Below, in pieces: positions 27,794 to 40,102 of a DNA stretch of 53,697 nt. The notes beneath the pieces were generated by a model. It was not told the origin of the DNA. It worked only from the letters and a program-made list of their open reading frames with translations, and searched no databases. The stretch covers positions 1 to 53,697 of the forward strand of contig NZ_JADZ01000037.1 in the NCBI RefSeq assembly GCF_000518645.1, written 5' to 3'. The DNA is from Curvibacter gracilis ATCC BAA-807. GTDB taxonomy: Bacteria > Pseudomonadota > Gammaproteobacteria > Burkholderiales > Burkholderiaceae_C. The position numbers and the translations under genes were made by a program. How positions within the stretch are numbered: the stretch's first letter is position 1; the number at the start of each line of letters is the position of its first letter.

Positions 27794-29806
27794 TCAGGTG
27801 GCGGCTGTGGGGCCGATGGCCTGGCGTTGCAGCCAGCCTTTCAACACCTGAGACACCGATTCTTCGATGGTCAACTCGGAGTTGTCGAGCAACTGCGCAT
27901 CAGGCGCGGGCTTCAAGGGCGCAACGGCCCGGTTTTGATCCCGGGCGTCACGGGCTTCGAGGTCCGCGCGCAACTCGCTGAGGTTAGCAGAGATCCCTTT
28001 TGAAATCAATTGCTTGTAGCGGCGCTCGGCGCGGCAGGCCGCGCTGGCCGTCATGTAGAGCTTGTAAGGGGCGTCGGGAAAGATCACCGTGCCCATGTCG
28101 CGCCCGTCGGCCACCAGGCCGGGCAGGGCGCGAAAGCTGTGTTGCAGATCCACCAGGGCCAGGCGCACCGCGGGCAGGGCCGACACCTTGGAGGCGTTCA
28201 TGCCGGCCTCTTCGGTGCGGATGGCTTCGGTCACATCGTCGCTACCCAGCCACACCTTGCCGTCTTCAAAACGCACCGGCAGGGTGCGGGCCAGGTCGGC
28301 GATCGCGGTTTCGTGTTCGGTGCTGATGGCCAGCCCGGCGCGCAGCGCGGCCAGCGCGGTGATGCGGTACATGGCCCCCGAATCCAGAAAATGGTAGCCC
28401 AGGCGGGCGGCCACGGCCGCGGCCACGGTGCCCTTGCCCGAGGCCGTGGGGCCGTCGATGCAGATCACCGGGATGCGTTGGGTCGGGGTGCTGACCAGGC
28501 CGAACAAGGCCTCGAAGTAGTCCGGGAAGGTCTTGGCCACGCACTTGGGGTCTTCGATGCGCACGCTCACGCCATCGGGGTTGAAGGCCGCCAGCGAGAA
28601 GCACATGGCCACGCGGTGATCGTCGTAGGTGTGGATGCTGGCGCTGCGCCATTGGCCAGCAGGCAGCGGGTGCACGCGCAGCCAGTCGGGGCCTTCTTCG
28701 ACCGTGGCACCCAGCTTGCCCAGTTCGGCGGCCATGGCGGCGATGCGGTCGGTTTCCTTGACGCGCCAGCTGGCGATGTTGCGCAAGGTGGTGGGGCCGT
28801 CGGCGTACAAGGCCATCACGGCCAGCGTCATGGCGGCGTCCGGGATGTGGTTGCAGTCGAGGTCGATGCCCTTGAGCGGCCAGTGTTGGCGCGAAATCTC
28901 CAGCCAGTTGGCCCCGCCCTCCACCTGCGCGCCCATCAGGCGTGCGGCTTCGACAAAGCGGATGTCGCCCTGGATCGAGTCCAGGCCCACGCCCTGGATG
29001 CGCACCTTGCCACCCGGTTGGTGGGGTTGGGCCAGGGCGCCCAGCGCCACGAAGTAGCTGGCCGACGAGGCATCGGCCTCGACGTGGATGTCGCCGGGCG
29101 ACTGGTAGCGGCTGCCTGCCGGAATGGTGAAGCGGGCCCAGCCCTCGCGCCGCACCTGGATGCCGAAGCGCTGCAGCAGGTTGAGCGTGATCTCGATGTA
29201 GGGCTTGCTGATCAGCTCGCCCACCACCTCGATCACGATGTCTTGCGTGGCCGCCAGCGGCAAGGCCATCAGCAAGGCCGTGAGGAACTGGCTGGACACA
29301 TCGCCCCGCACCGGGATGGGCTGGTCGAGCTGGAGCTTGGGCGGGTGGATGTGCAGCGGCGGGTAGCCCTCGTTGCCGGTGTAATCGATCTGGCAGCCGA
29401 GTTGGCGCAGGGCGTCCACCAGGTCGCCGATGGGGCGCTCGTGCATGCGCTTCACGCCGCTGAGCTCGAAATCACCCCCCAGCAGGGCCAGGGCGGCGGT
29501 GAGCGGGCGCATGGCGGTGCCGGCATTGCCCATGAAGAGCTTGGCCTGGCGCTGCCCCAGTTGGCCGCCCAGGCCATCGATCTCGAGCACGCTGCCTTGC
29601 TGGCGCAGGCCGCAGCCCAGGGTGCGCAGGGCGTCCAGCATCACGCGGGTGTCGTCCGAATCCAGCAGGTCGTGGATGCGGGTGGTGCCCGCGCTCAGGG
29701 CCGCCAGCAGCAGCACGCGGTTGGAGATGCTTTTTGAGCCGGGCAGGGTGACGGCGCCACCGGCACTGGCGAGCGGGGGCAGGTCGAGGAATTCGGTGCT
29801 GAACAT
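27794..29806 (-). CDS. aroA-cmk: Fused 3-phosphoshikimate 1-carboxyvinyltransferase / cytidylate kinase
   Basis: 670 residues in a single frame. Residues 1 to about 435 are EPSP synthase: [17 protein letters not shown] (21-37), the class I motif [13 protein letters not shown] (91-103), and the C-terminal DDHRVAM. After a short linker, cytidylate kinase starts with [14 protein letters not shown] (447-460, P-loop), followed by DSGAMYR and [13 protein letters not shown]. It thus makes the chorismate precursor and phosphorylates CMP/dCMP. In most bacteria these are two adjacent genes; the fusion occurs in some Burkholderiales. The ATG at 29806 overlaps the tyrA stop (TAATG). Confidence 0.95.
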   Translation of the reverse strand: MFSTEFLDLPPLASAGGAVTLPGSKSISNRVLLLAALSAGTTRIHDLLDSDDTRVMLDALRTLGCGLRQQGSVLEIDGLGGQLGQRQAKLFMGNAGTAMRPLTAALALLGGDFELSGVKRMHERPIGDLVDALRQLGCQIDYTGNEGYPPLHIHPPKLQLDQPIPVRGDVSSQFLTALLMALPLAATQDIVIEVVGELISKPYIEITLNLLQRFGIQVRREGWARFTIPAGSRYQSPGDIHVEADASSASYFVALGALAQPHQPGGKVRIQGVGLDSIQGDIRFVEAARLMGAQVEGGANWLEISRQHWPLKGIDLDCNHIPDAAMTLAVMALYADGPTTLRNIASWRVKETDRIAAMAAELGKLGATVEEGPDWLRVHPLPAGQWRSASIHTYDDHRVAMCFSLAAFNPDGVSVRIEDPKCVAKTFPDYFEALFGLVSTPTQRIPVICIDGPTASGKGTVAAAVAARLGYHFLDSGAMYRITALAALRAGLAISTEHETAIADLARTLPVRFEDGKVWLGSDDVTEAIRTEEAGMNASKVSALPAVRLALVDLQHSFRALPGLVADGRDMGTVIFPDAPYKLYMTASAACRAERRYKQLISKGISANLSELRADLEARDARDQNRAVAPLKPAPDAQLLDNSELTIEESVSQVLKGWLQRQAIGPTAAT

Positions 29807-30684
29807 TATTTGGCGGTGCGGGGGGCTGCCAGGCGCCATTGGGCGCGAACCTGGCTGGCCCGGTCGATGAGGGATTCCAGGGCGGGGCCCTGGTCGGCTT
29901 CGAGTTGGGCTTCAAACTCGGCCAGCGCAGCCTTGAAGTGGCGCGTCTGGGTCAGCAGCTCTTGCCGGTTGGAGCGCAGGATGTCGCGCCACACCTTGGG
30001 GTCGCTGGCCGCGATGCGGGTGAAATCGCGGAACCCGGGGCCACCCAGGGCCATGTAGTCGTCGCCTGCCGGCTGGCTGGCAATGCCGTTGATGAAGGCA
30101 AACGCCAGCAGGTGGGGCAGGTGGCTGACAGCCGCAAAGGCGGCGTCGTGCTGCTCGGGCGACATGTGGATCACCTGCGACCCAATGGCCGTCCACACCG
30201 TGGCGGCCTTTTGCAGGTGCGCGGTCAGCGTCTTTTCGAGCGGCGTCAGGATGACCTGGCGGCCCTTGTACAGGTCGGCATCGGCGTGTTCGATGCCCGA
30301 CACCTCTTTGCCCGCGATCGGGTGGGCCGGCACAAACGAGCCGATCTGGTCGCGCAGCGCGGTGCGGGCGGCTTGCACCACATCGGTCTTGGTCGAGCCC
30401 ACGTCCATGATCAGCATGTCGGGCGTGACCAGGTGCTTGATCGCCTTGAGCGTGGCCTCGGTGGCCGACACCGGCACCGCCACGATCACGATGTCGGCCC
30501 CGGCCACGGCCAGCAGTGCCGAGGGGGCCGCCAGGTCGATCACGCCCATCTGGCGCGCTTTTTCGGTGGTGGAGGGCGACTTGCTGTAGCCCACCACCCG
30601 CTTGACCAGGCCTGCCCGCTTGAGCGCCAGCGCAAACGAGCCGCCCATCAGGCCGCAGCCGATCAGGCCTAGTTGCTCAAACAT
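29806..30684 (-). CDS. tyrA: Prephenate dehydrogenase
   Basis: 292 residues. The NAD-binding motif [20 protein letters not shown] is near the N terminus. [10 protein letters not shown] and [28 protein letters not shown] are diagnostic of the TyrA family. It oxidatively decarboxylates prephenate to 4-hydroxyphenylpyruvate for tyrosine. There is no fused chorismate mutase. It lies between pheA (42-bp gap) and aroA-cmk (1-nt overlap) in the aromatic operon. Confidence 0.95.
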   Translation of the reverse strand: MFEQLGLIGCGLMGGSFALALKRAGLVKRVVGYSKSPSTTEKARQMGVIDLAAPSALLAVAGADIVIVAVPVSATEATLKAIKHLVTPDMLIMDVGSTKTDVVQAARTALRDQIGSFVPAHPIAGKEVSGIEHADADLYKGRQVILTPLEKTLTAHLQKAATVWTAIGSQVIHMSPEQHDAAFAAVSHLPHLLAFAFINGIASQPAGDDYMALGGPGFRDFTRIAASDPKVWRDILRSNRQELLTQTRHFKAALAEFEAQLEADQGPALESLIDRASQVRAQWRLAAPRTAK

Positions 30685-30726
30685 GGCGGGCTCCGGTGAG
30701 GGGTGTGTGCATCGTGTGCAGCCGCA

Positions 30727-31833
30727 TCAGGCGGCCCCGACCGGGTAGGAGCCCAGCACCTTGTAGAAGGCGCACAGGCTGCTCAGCTCTTCGAGGGCCT
30801 TGGCCACATTGGGCTGCGAGGGGTGGCCGTCGAGGTCGATGTAGAAGTAGTACTCCCAGTGACCGGTGCGCGCCGGGCGCGACTCGAAGCGCGTCATCGA
30901 CACGCCATGGGTCTTCAGCGGTACCAGCAGGTCGTGCACCGCGCCGGGCCGGTTGGGCACTGACACCACCAGGCTGGTGCAGTCGTGGCCCGAGGCCGGC
31001 GGCGTGGCCTGCGTCTGCGGCAGGGCGATCACGGCAAAGCGGGTGCGGTTGTAGGCCTCGTCCTGGATGGCATGGGCCACGATGTGCAGGCCGAACAGGG
31101 TGGCGGCACGCTCGCTGGCCAGGCCGGCCCAGGCCGGGTTGGTGGCCGCCAGGCGAGCGCCTTCGGCGTTGCTGGACACCGGGCGGCGCTCGGCATGGGG
31201 CAGGTGCTTGGACAGCCAGGCCTGGCACTGCGCCAGCGCCTGCGGGTGGGCCAGCACCGCCTCGATGCCGTCCAGCGAGGCGCTCTGGCGCAGCAGGTTG
31301 TGCCGCACCAGCAGGCTCACTTCACCGATCACATGGGTGGGCGTGTGCAGGAACAGGTCGAGCGAGCGGGTGACCACACCTTCGACCGAGTTCTCGACCC
31401 CCACCACGCCGTACTGGGCGCTGCCCGCGGCGGTGGCGTGGAACACCTCGTCAAAGTTGGCGCAGTACATCAGGTCGGCGGCACCGCCAAAGAACTCGAT
31501 GGCCGCCTGCTCGCAGAAGGTGCCGGCGGGCCCCAGCACGGCCACGCGCTGCGGCGACTCCAGGGCCAGGCAGGCCGACATGATTTCGCGCCAGATGGCG
31601 GCCACATGTTCGTCCTTGAGCGGGCCGGGGTTGGCGGTCTTGATCTTTTCGATCACCTGGGCCACACGGTCGGGGCGGAAGAAGGGCGTGCCTTCGCGCT
31701 TCTTGACCTCGCCCACCTGCTCGGCCACATGGGCGCGCTGGTTGAGCAGGCTGAGCAGTTGCTGGTCGAGCGAGTCGATCTGGACGCGCAGATCGCCCAG
31801 GGTGGGCAAGGGGGCGTTGGAGGGCTGGGTCAT
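30727..31833 (-). CDS. pheA: Bifunctional chorismate mutase / prephenate dehydratase
   Basis: 368 residues. The N-terminal AroQ-type mutase is LGDLRVQIDSLDQQLLSLLNQRAHVAEQVGEVKK. The prephenate dehydratase domain starts at VAVLGPAGTFCEQAA and includes GVVGVENSVEGVV. A C-terminal ACT domain (VPNRPGAVHDLLVPLKTHGVSMTRFESRP) gives feedback control by phenylalanine. It catalyses the two steps from chorismate to phenylpyruvate. Unlike in several betaproteobacteria, no hisC gene intervenes before tyrA. Confidence 0.97.
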   Translation of the reverse strand: MTQPSNAPLPTLGDLRVQIDSLDQQLLSLLNQRAHVAEQVGEVKKREGTPFFRPDRVAQVIEKIKTANPGPLKDEHVAAIWREIMSACLALESPQRVAVLGPAGTFCEQAAIEFFGGAADLMYCANFDEVFHATAAGSAQYGVVGVENSVEGVVTRSLDLFLHTPTHVIGEVSLLVRHNLLRQSASLDGIEAVLAHPQALAQCQAWLSKHLPHAERRPVSSNAEGARLAATNPAWAGLASERAATLFGLHIVAHAIQDEAYNRTRFAVIALPQTQATPPASGHDCTSLVVSVPNRPGAVHDLLVPLKTHGVSMTRFESRPARTGHWEYYFYIDLDGHPSQPNVAKALEELSSLCAFYKVLGSYPVGAA

Positions 31834-31899
31834 GTCTGCGTCTCTGGGTTCTGCGCCTTGGGGCGATGTCTCTGGGCGATGGCTCTGATCGGGTTGCGC

Positions 31900-33006
31900 T
31901 CAGGCCTTGGTTTTTTCGAATTCGCGCAGGTAGTCCACCAGCGCCTGCACGCCCGCCAGCGGCATGGCGTTGTAAATACTGGCCCGCATGCCGCCCACCG
32001 ACTTGTGGCCCTTGAGCTGCAGCAGCCCGCGTGCCTTGGCGCCGGCCAGGAAGGCGTCGTTCAGCGACTCGTCGCGCAGCCGGAAAGGCACGTTCATGCG
32101 CGAGCGGCCTTCGCGGGCCACCGGGTTGGTGTACAGCTGCGACTGGTCGATGAAGCCGTACAGCAGATCGGCCTTGGCCTTGTTGCGCGCCTCCATGGCG
32201 GCCACGCCGCTCAGGCCGGCTTCGGTCTGGCGCTTGAGCCACTGGAAGGTCAGGCCGGCGATGTAGATGCCGTAGGTGGGCGGCGTGTTGTACATCGAGT
32301 GGTTGTCGGCCACCAGCTTGTAGTCAAACGCGCTGGGGCAGGCCTTGAGTGCATGGCCCAGCAGGTCTTCGCGCACCACCACCAGGGTCAGGCCGGCGGG
32401 GCCGATGTTCTTCTGTGCGCCGCCAAAGGCCATGCCCACGCGGCTCCAGTCGACCGGGCGCGAGGCCACGTGCGACGAGAAATCGATCACCAGCGGGGCG
32501 TCGCAGCCCAGGGCCTTCAGGTCGGGCAGCTCTTGAAACTCCACGCCGTGGATGGTCTCGTTGCTGCACAGGTGCACATAGCGGGGCGCCTTGCTGAGCT
32601 GCCAGGTGGCCGGGGCCGGCAGGCTGGTGTGGCCGTCGGCCTTGTTGCTGGCGGCAATGTGCACCTCGCAGTACTTGCCCGCTTCCTTCTGGCTTTTGTC
32701 ACTCCAGGAGCCCGTCACCACAAAATCGGCCGATTCGCCGCGCGACAGGTTCAGCGGCACGATGGCGTTCTCGGCCAGGCCACCGCCCTGCATGAACAGG
32801 ATCTTGAAGTTCGCCGGCACGGCCAGCAGCTCGCGCAGATCGGCTTCGGCCTGCTCGTAGATGCTGATGAACTCTTTGCCGCGGTGGCTCATCTCCATGA
32901 CGCTCATGCCGCTGCCGTGCCAGTCGAGCATTTCGGCGGCAGCTTGCTGCAGCACTTCTTCGGGGATCGCGGCCGGGCCGGCCGAGAAGTTGTAGGGACG
33001 CGTCAT
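31900..33006 (-). CDS. serC: Phosphoserine aminotransferase
   Basis: 368 residues from the ATG at 33006 ([19 protein letters not shown]), the family's standard N terminus. [18 protein letters not shown] and the PLP-lysine region [17 protein letters not shown] are visible. It makes 3-phosphoserine in serine synthesis and can act in pyridoxal phosphate synthesis. It sits between gyrA and pheA as in other Burkholderiales. A terminator in the 73-bp gap before it suggests its own promoter or partial read-through. Confidence 0.97.
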   Translation of the reverse strand: MTRPYNFSAGPAAIPEEVLQQAAAEMLDWHGSGMSVMEMSHRGKEFISIYEQAEADLRELLAVPANFKILFMQGGGLAENAIVPLNLSRGESADFVVTGSWSDKSQKEAGKYCEVHIAASNKADGHTSLPAPATWQLSKAPRYVHLCSNETIHGVEFQELPDLKALGCDAPLVIDFSSHVASRPVDWSRVGMAFGGAQKNIGPAGLTLVVVREDLLGHALKACPSAFDYKLVADNHSMYNTPPTYGIYIAGLTFQWLKRQTEAGLSGVAAMEARNKAKADLLYGFIDQSQLYTNPVAREGRSRMNVPFRLRDESLNDAFLAGAKARGLLQLKGHKSVGGMRASIYNAMPLAGVQALVDYLREFEKTKA

Positions 33007-33022
33007 GAACAGAACCTGTAAC

Positions 33023-33051
33023 AAAAAGACCCGGGGCCCAGCGGGCCCCGG
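33023..33051 (-). terminator. Terminator between gyrA and serC
   Basis: Perfect stem CCGGGGCCC/GGGCCCCGG (33031-33039 with 33043-33051) and a 3-nt loop. On the minus strand it is followed by GTCTTTTT. It begins 29 nt past the gyrA stop codon and ends just before the serC start. Confidence 0.88.
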
Positions 33052-33079
33052 CGGGTGGGCATCAAGAGGCAGCCGGGTG

Positions 33080-35752
<2,673 letters not shown>

Positions 35753-35976
35753 GAGAGGTGGTGTTTGCGGCAGGAAAGGCTCATTTTACGGGCAACGCCC
35801 TGTCGCGAACTAGCAACAAACCGTGCATATTGCGCGCTTGTCCTGCATGGAGCTTGAGCCGGACCCCAAGGCGCGGCGAACGGGTGTGGCACAATTTAAG
35901 CAACGTTTTTGGTGGTGGTCACTGGAAGCGTACGTATTTGCCGCGCGGCTGCGGCTTTTTCCCCAAGAGGAGAACC

Positions 35977-36630
35977 ATGAAGAAACTGAACAAAGTGGCG
36001 ATGTTGTTTGCCTCCGCTGCCCTTGCAACCGCTGCTGGCGCTCAAACCGTCGACAACTGGAAGAACGGCACCGGCGAACTCGTCTGGAAGAACGGCACCA
36101 ACGAACTGTGCTGGCGTGATGCCAACTGGACCCCGGCTACCGCCGTGGCCGGTTGCGATGGCGCTATCGCTCCGAAGGCTGCTCCGGCTCCGGCTCCTGC
36201 CGCTGCCCCGGCTGCTGCTCCGGCTGCTCCGGCTGCTGCTGCTCCCGCTGCCGCTCCGGCTGCTGTGGCTGCAACCAAGGTGACCTACGCTGCTGACGCC
36301 TTCTTCGACTTCGACAAGTCGGTTCTGAAGCCCGAAGGCAAGGCCAAGCTGGACGATCTGGTCGGCAAGGTCAAGGACATCAACCTGGAAGTCATCATCG
36401 CCGTCGGTCACACCGACTCGGTGGGCTCGGTGGCCTACAACCAGAAGCTGTCGGTTCGCCGCGCTGAAGCCGTGAAGGCTTACCTGGTGTCCAAGGGCAT
36501 CGAAAAGAACCGCGTGTACACCGAAGGCAAGGGCAAGAGCCAGCCTGTGGCTGACAACAAGACCGCCGAAGGCCGTGCGAAGAACCGTCGCGTGGAAATC
36601 GAAGTGGTTGGCACCCGCGCCGCCAAGTAA
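35977..36630 (+). CDS. ompA: OmpA-family outer membrane protein (peptidoglycan-binding)
   Basis: 217 residues from the ATG at 35977 (AGAGGAGA ribosome site). Signal peptide 1-22, then a short Trp/Asn-rich segment with imperfect repeat (WKNGTGELVWKNGTNELCW). A long Ala/Pro linker (about 67-101) and the OmpA C-terminal domain (FFDFDKSVL, GHTDSVGSVAYNQKLSVRRAEAV, NRRVEIEV) follow. There is no eight-strand beta-barrel; this short form is typical of betaproteobacterial OmpA. It is expected to tie the outer membrane to peptidoglycan. It has its own terminator. Confidence 0.94.
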   Translation: MKKLNKVAMLFASAALATAAGAQTVDNWKNGTGELVWKNGTNELCWRDANWTPATAVAGCDGAIAPKAAPAPAPAAAPAAAPAAPAAAAPAAAPAAVAATKVTYAADAFFDFDKSVLKPEGKAKLDDLVGKVKDINLEVIIAVGHTDSVGSVAYNQKLSVRRAEAVKAYLVSKGIEKNRVYTEGKGKSQPVADNKTAEGRAKNRRVEIEVVGTRAAK

Positions 36631-36650
36631 TCCCTCTCGGGTTACAACAA

Positions 36651-36676
36651 AAAGCCCCGGCAACGGGGCTTTTTTT
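36651..36676 (+). terminator. Rho-independent terminator of ompA
   Basis: Stem AAAGCCCCG/CGGGGCTTT with GCAA loop, followed by a T-run up to 36676, starting 20 nt after the ompA stop codon. Confidence 0.9.
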
Positions 36677-36702
36677 ATGTCTGCTTGAATCACAATTGCC
36701 CC

Positions 36703-37437
36703 ATGACTGAAGCACAGACCTCCGCGCCCACCCTCAACGCCGACCCGGCCGAACTGGCCAAGTTTTCAGATCTGGCCCACCGCTGGTGGGACCCCGAAAG
36801 CGAGTTCCGCCCCCTGCACCAGCTCAACCCGCTGCGCCTGGACTGGATCAACGCCCAGGCCCCGCTGGCCGGGCGCAAGGTGCTCGACATCGGCTGCGGC
36901 GGCGGCATTCTGTCGGATTCGATGGCCCGCAAAGGGGCCGACGTGCTGGGCATCGACCTGGCCTCGAAGGCGCTGCGCGTGGCCCAACTGCATGCCCTGG
37001 AGGCCGGCACCACCGGCGTGCAATACCGAGAAATCAGCGCCGAAGCCCTGGCCCTGGAGCAACCCGGCCAGTTCGACGTCGTCACCTGCATGGAAATGCT
37101 CGAGCACGTGCCCGATCCGGCCTCGGTCGTGCAAGCCTGCGCCACCCTGGTCAAGCCCGGTGGCCATGTGTTCTTTTCGAGCATCAATCGCAATGCCAAG
37201 GCCTTTTTGCTGGCCATCGTGGGCGCCGAATACGTGCTGAACCTGCTGCCCCGCGGCACCCACGAATACGCCAAATTGGTGCGCCCCAGCGAACTGGCCG
37301 CCTACTCGCGCGCCGCCGGCCTCGATTGGCAGCAAACCCGCGGCCTGGGCTACAACCCGCTCACCCGCCGCTACTGGCTGCACGACGACACCAGCGTGAA
37401 CTACATGGTCTCGACCCGCCGCTCCACCGCCGCCTGA
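36703..37437 (+). CDS. ubiG: Ubiquinone biosynthesis O-methyltransferase
   Basis: 244 residues from the ATG at 36703 (an upstream TTG at 36685 is less likely). [32 protein letters not shown] is the UbiG opening, followed by SAM motif I ([12 protein letters not shown]) and EMLEHVPDP. It methylates both O-positions of the ubiquinone ring using S-adenosylmethionine. It is followed by gph (17-bp gap), a common pairing. Confidence 0.96.
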   Translation: MTEAQTSAPTLNADPAELAKFSDLAHRWWDPESEFRPLHQLNPLRLDWINAQAPLAGRKVLDIGCGGGILSDSMARKGADVLGIDLASKALRVAQLHALEAGTTGVQYREISAEALALEQPGQFDVVTCMEMLEHVPDPASVVQACATLVKPGGHVFFSSINRNAKAFLLAIVGAEYVLNLLPRGTHEYAKLVRPSELAAYSRAAGLDWQQTRGLGYNPLTRRYWLHDDTSVNYMVSTRRSTAA

Positions 37438-37454
37438 AGAAGAAGGCCCCCTGC

Positions 37455-38123
37455 ATGTTCGACCCCACCCTCCAAGCCGTTCTGTTTGATCTGGACGGCA
37501 CCCTGATCGACAGCGCCCCCGACCTGGGCGCCGCCGCCGACCAGATGCGCCTGGCCCGTGGCCTGCCCTCGCTGCCCTACGAGCGCTACCGCCCCATGGC
37601 CGGCGCCGGGGCCCGCGGCATGCTGGGCGAGGCCTTTGGCGTGACCCCCGACCACCCCGACTTTGCCGCCCTGCGCGAAGAGTTCTTTCAAAACTACGAG
37701 AGCCGCCTGACCCAGGCCACCACCATCTTTGACGGTGTGCCCGAGCTGCTGGCCCAACTGGTGGGGCGCCAACTGCTTTGGGGTGTGGTCACCAACAAAT
37801 CGGCCCGCTTCACCGAGCCGCTCACCCGTGCCATGCCGCTGTTCAGCACCGCCTCGGCCATCGTCAGCGGCGACACCACCCCCCACGCCAAACCCCACCC
37901 CGAGCCCCTGTTCGAGGCCGCCCGCCGCCTGGGCGTACCCCCTGAAAAATGCCTGTACGTGGGCGACGACGAGCGCGACATCATCGCTGGCCTGGCCGCC
38001 GGCATGGGCACCGTGGCCGCCTGCTACGGCTACCTGGGCCAGCGCACCGACACCGCCCAGTGGGGCGCTCACGCCGAAATTAAATCTCCGCTCGAGCTCT
38101 TGCAATGGCTGCCCGCGGCCTAA
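37455..38123 (+). CDS. gph: Phosphoglycolate phosphatase (HAD family)
   Basis: 222 residues. HAD motif I is LFDLDGTLIDSAPDLG, motif II VVTNK, and the C-terminal motifs KPHPEPLFEAARRLG and YVGDDERDI are present. It dephosphorylates 2-phosphoglycolate arising from DNA repair or oxygenation reactions. The family can accept other small phosphates. Its 3' end carries the promoter of ssrA, which starts 13 bp downstream. Confidence 0.94.
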   Translation: MFDPTLQAVLFDLDGTLIDSAPDLGAAADQMRLARGLPSLPYERYRPMAGAGARGMLGEAFGVTPDHPDFAALREEFFQNYESRLTQATTIFDGVPELLAQLVGRQLLWGVVTNKSARFTEPLTRAMPLFSTASAIVSGDTTPHAKPHPEPLFEAARRLGVPPEKCLYVGDDERDIIAGLAAGMGTVAACYGYLGQRTDTAQWGAHAEIKSPLELLQWLPAA

Positions 38124-38126
38124 AAT
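38100..38126 (+). promoter_or_regulatory. Candidate ssrA promoter inside the gph 3' end
   Basis: TTGCAA (38100-38105) and TAAAAT (38121-38126) are separated by 15 nt and end 10 nt before the mature tmRNA 5' end. That distance fits a short 5' leader removed by RNase P. The short spacer makes the -35 assignment uncertain; the -10 is convincing. Confidence 0.5.
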
Positions 38127-38136
38127 AGCGAGCTCT

Positions 38137-38513
38137 GGGGCTGCACTGGTTTCGACGTGGGTTCGGACGCGCAGCAGGGCATGTCGAGGTTCAGTCACCT
38201 CGTTAAACAGCTGAAAAAAACTAACTGCAAACGACGAACGTTTCGCACTCGCCGCTTAAACACCGGTGAGCCTCACAACAGTCGGCCAATGGGCTGGGCA
38301 AGGGTGCCGCAAGGCGTCCAGGCTGTGGGGTAATTTTCATTGGCTGGCTCTGTGTCGGGTACCTTGGCATGGGGCGAGAAAGTAGGGTGCTGGCGTCTTG
38401 TACAGCGTGCGACTGCGCGGTACAGGGTGTGAGACTCAAAACAGATCGCTAAACATGTAGAACTGTTCGAAGAAGGCTTGCGGACGGGGGTTCAAATCCC
38501 CCCAGCTCCACCA
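38137..38513 (+). ncRNA. ssrA: Transfer-messenger RNA (tmRNA)
   Basis: 377 nt. The 5' end GGGGCTG pairs with the 3' CAGCTCC-ACCA, and GGTTTCGACG follows the 5' arm. The tag reading frame at 38227-38259 encodes ANDERFALAA followed by TAA, a betaproteobacterial tag. The 3' tRNA-like T arm (GGGGGTTCAAATCCCCC) is intact. tmRNA releases stalled ribosomes and tags the products for proteolysis. An integrase gene next to its 3' end shows that ssrA serves as the insertion site of the downstream element while remaining intact. Confidence 0.97.
38488..38513 (+). other. Predicted left attachment site (ssrA 3' end)
   Basis: The 3' end of ssrA, from the T arm through CCA, is the usual crossover segment for integrases that target tmRNA. 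The integrase gene lies just downstream and reads towards it. I found no second copy further right in the window, so the extent of the core is inferred. Confidence 0.55.
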
Positions 38514-38521
38514 CAATCGCT

Positions 38522-38559
38522 AACCCCCGCCAATGAGTCTCCCTCTGGCGGGGGTTTTT
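38522..38559 (+). terminator. Terminator downstream of ssrA
   Basis: An 11-bp stem (AACCCCCGCCA with TGGCGGGGGTT), a 13-nt loop and a T-run to 38559, 8 nt beyond the tmRNA end. It lies on the element side of the predicted attachment site, so it may have been supplied by the element. Confidence 0.85.
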
Positions 38560-38617
38560 CTTTGCCCCCAGGATTGGCTAGTTTGGGCCACCAATTCACA
38601 CCGGATTCACACAGGAT

Positions 38618-39805
38618 TCACACCGATCCGGACGCTGCTTTTGAGGGCGTCTTCGGCTTCTGGTAGTCCTCGCGGATGAACTTGCCGTAGGTCCGAAACA
38701 CCATCTCCACATCCTCATGTCCAAGCTGAGCTGCAACATACCAGGGGTTGTGGCCGGCAGTCAGCAAAACTGACGCATAGGTGTGCCGGACCTGGTAGGG
38801 GTTTCGGTACTTGATTCCTGCACGCTTGCACAAGGGTTGCCACAGCGTCTTGCGCAGTTGGGCATCTGTCGTCCATGGTTCTCGCGTGGAAGGATTCAGC
38901 CAGATCCTGCCGCCGCCATCTGGCGAAAGGGCTCGCTGTGCATGCAATGCTTCGGCGGCGGCCTTGTTCAGGTCCACCTCGCGTCGGCCTGCCGCTGTTT
39001 TGGGTGCCTTGATGACTCCAGCGACCTGGTTTTGTGTGATCTTGGCGACCTTCGCTTTCAAATCAATGTCGGGCCAACTCAGCGCTTGCAATTCCCCGGG
39101 GCGAAGCCCAGTGGCAAACCAGAATTGCACCATTGGCCGTTCATCTGCCCGGCAGGCGCTCAGTAGTTTCATTCGCTCCTCTGCGGAATATGGATCGATG
39201 ACGTAGTCGCTGGCCTTTGCCGTCTGGCGAATCAGCTTACCCAGTGCTATTCGTTCGAAGGGGTTAAATTCAATCAGGCCATCATTGAGGGCGTCTTCCA
39301 GCACGCTGCGCAAAGGAATCATCAAATTGCGGATGAATTTACTGGTGCATTCCATGCCGCTGATCCAGTCGCGCAAATCGCTGGGAGTCACCTCGTTGAC
39401 GCGCACGTTACGCCAGCGTTTCATCCTCTCACTGGAGATCGCTTTGGCGTAGCCGGCGAAAGTTGAGGGCGATAGCTTCCCATTTTTCACCTGGCGCTCG
39501 TAGGTGTCCCGTTGGCGCTCCAGCAAAACGCCGACACGTTGCTGGTTGGGGCGGACCATTGCGGCACGAGGGCTTTCAGGGAAATAGTCGCCGTACTTGA
39601 ATGTCCCGTCGGTGATCTTGCGGCGAATCTCAGACCGCAGATTGCTGGCGTATTGGATTGAGCCCTTATTGATCGGTGCCGGGGGAAGCAGCTCTCTGCA
39701 CTGCTTGCCCATCCAGGAAAAGGCAATTTGAATACGTGGACCGTTTACCTGGTCGCGAATCATTACCCCTGTCGGAAGCTCGATTACGCTTGTCTTTCCA
39801 CCCAT
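38618..39805 (-). CDS. int: Tyrosine recombinase (phage integrase)
   Basis: 395 residues from the ATG at 39805. The frame is open further, but that would run through the excisionase gene. The N terminus is a DUF3596-type arm-binding domain (RIQIAFSWMGKQCRELLPPAPINKGSI), followed by a core-binding domain. The catalytic residues are Arg235 (TGLRPGEL), Lys269, Arg340 (YQVRHTY), His363 (LGHED) and Tyr373 (RTYGKF). The first His of the usual HxxR motif is replaced by Tyr337, which occurs in other integrases. It integrates the element into the ssrA 3' end. Its 5' end overlaps the excisionase gene by 22 nt. Confidence 0.94.
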   Translation of the reverse strand: MGGKTSVIELPTGVMIRDQVNGPRIQIAFSWMGKQCRELLPPAPINKGSIQYASNLRSEIRRKITDGTFKYGDYFPESPRAAMVRPNQQRVGVLLERQRDTYERQVKNGKLSPSTFAGYAKAISSERMKRWRNVRVNEVTPSDLRDWISGMECTSKFIRNLMIPLRSVLEDALNDGLIEFNPFERIALGKLIRQTAKASDYVIDPYSAEERMKLLSACRADERPMVQFWFATGLRPGELQALSWPDIDLKAKVAKITQNQVAGVIKAPKTAAGRREVDLNKAAAEALHAQRALSPDGGGRIWLNPSTREPWTTDAQLRKTLWQPLCKRAGIKYRNPYQVRHTYASVLLTAGHNPWYVAAQLGHEDVEMVFRTYGKFIREDYQKPKTPSKAASGSV

Positions 39806-40005
39806 TTGTTGAACTCCTCTACGTTGACATAAAGCCGCTTCTTTGTGCCGAGCAGCGTGTGGACCCCATCCAGCCAGATTCCTCGCTTGCGCCTTGTGTG
39901 AACCGTTTGGGGTGTTTCGCCAGTCCGACGGCAATGCTCTGCAAGCAGCACCCATCGGTAAGCTGGTACTTCTGTTGTTTCTTGTGGCTCGGTTTTCCGG
40001 CTCAT
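39784..40005 (-). CDS. Excisionase-like small DNA-binding protein
   Basis: 73 residues: PAYRWVLLAEHCRRTGETPQTVHTRRKRGIWLDGVHTLLGTKKRLYVNVEEFNKWVERQA. This is a MerR/AlpA/Xis-like winged helix: a helix-turn-helix, a basic turn, then a predicted beta wing ending in EEFNKWVE. Its position directly upstream of and overlapping int fits an excisionase controlling recombination direction. It is the second-to-last gene of the leftward operon. Confidence 0.8.
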   Translation of the reverse strand: MSRKTEPQETTEVPAYRWVLLAEHCRRTGETPQTVHTRRKRGIWLDGVHTLLGTKKRLYVNVEEFNKWVERQA

Positions 40006-40102
40006 AAATGCCTTTTGAAAATGGTTGCGTTGATGAAATTGAACTGGGCGGTGTCGGTCACCCGTTCTCTGATAGCGAGGCCGCAGTTTTTTCGAGCGGA
40101 AC

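Noticed and set aside
38618-39805. Integrase inactivated because the HxxR histidine is Tyr
   Set aside because: The other catalytic residues are intact and this substitution is known among active-looking tyrosine recombinases, so loss of function is not supported.
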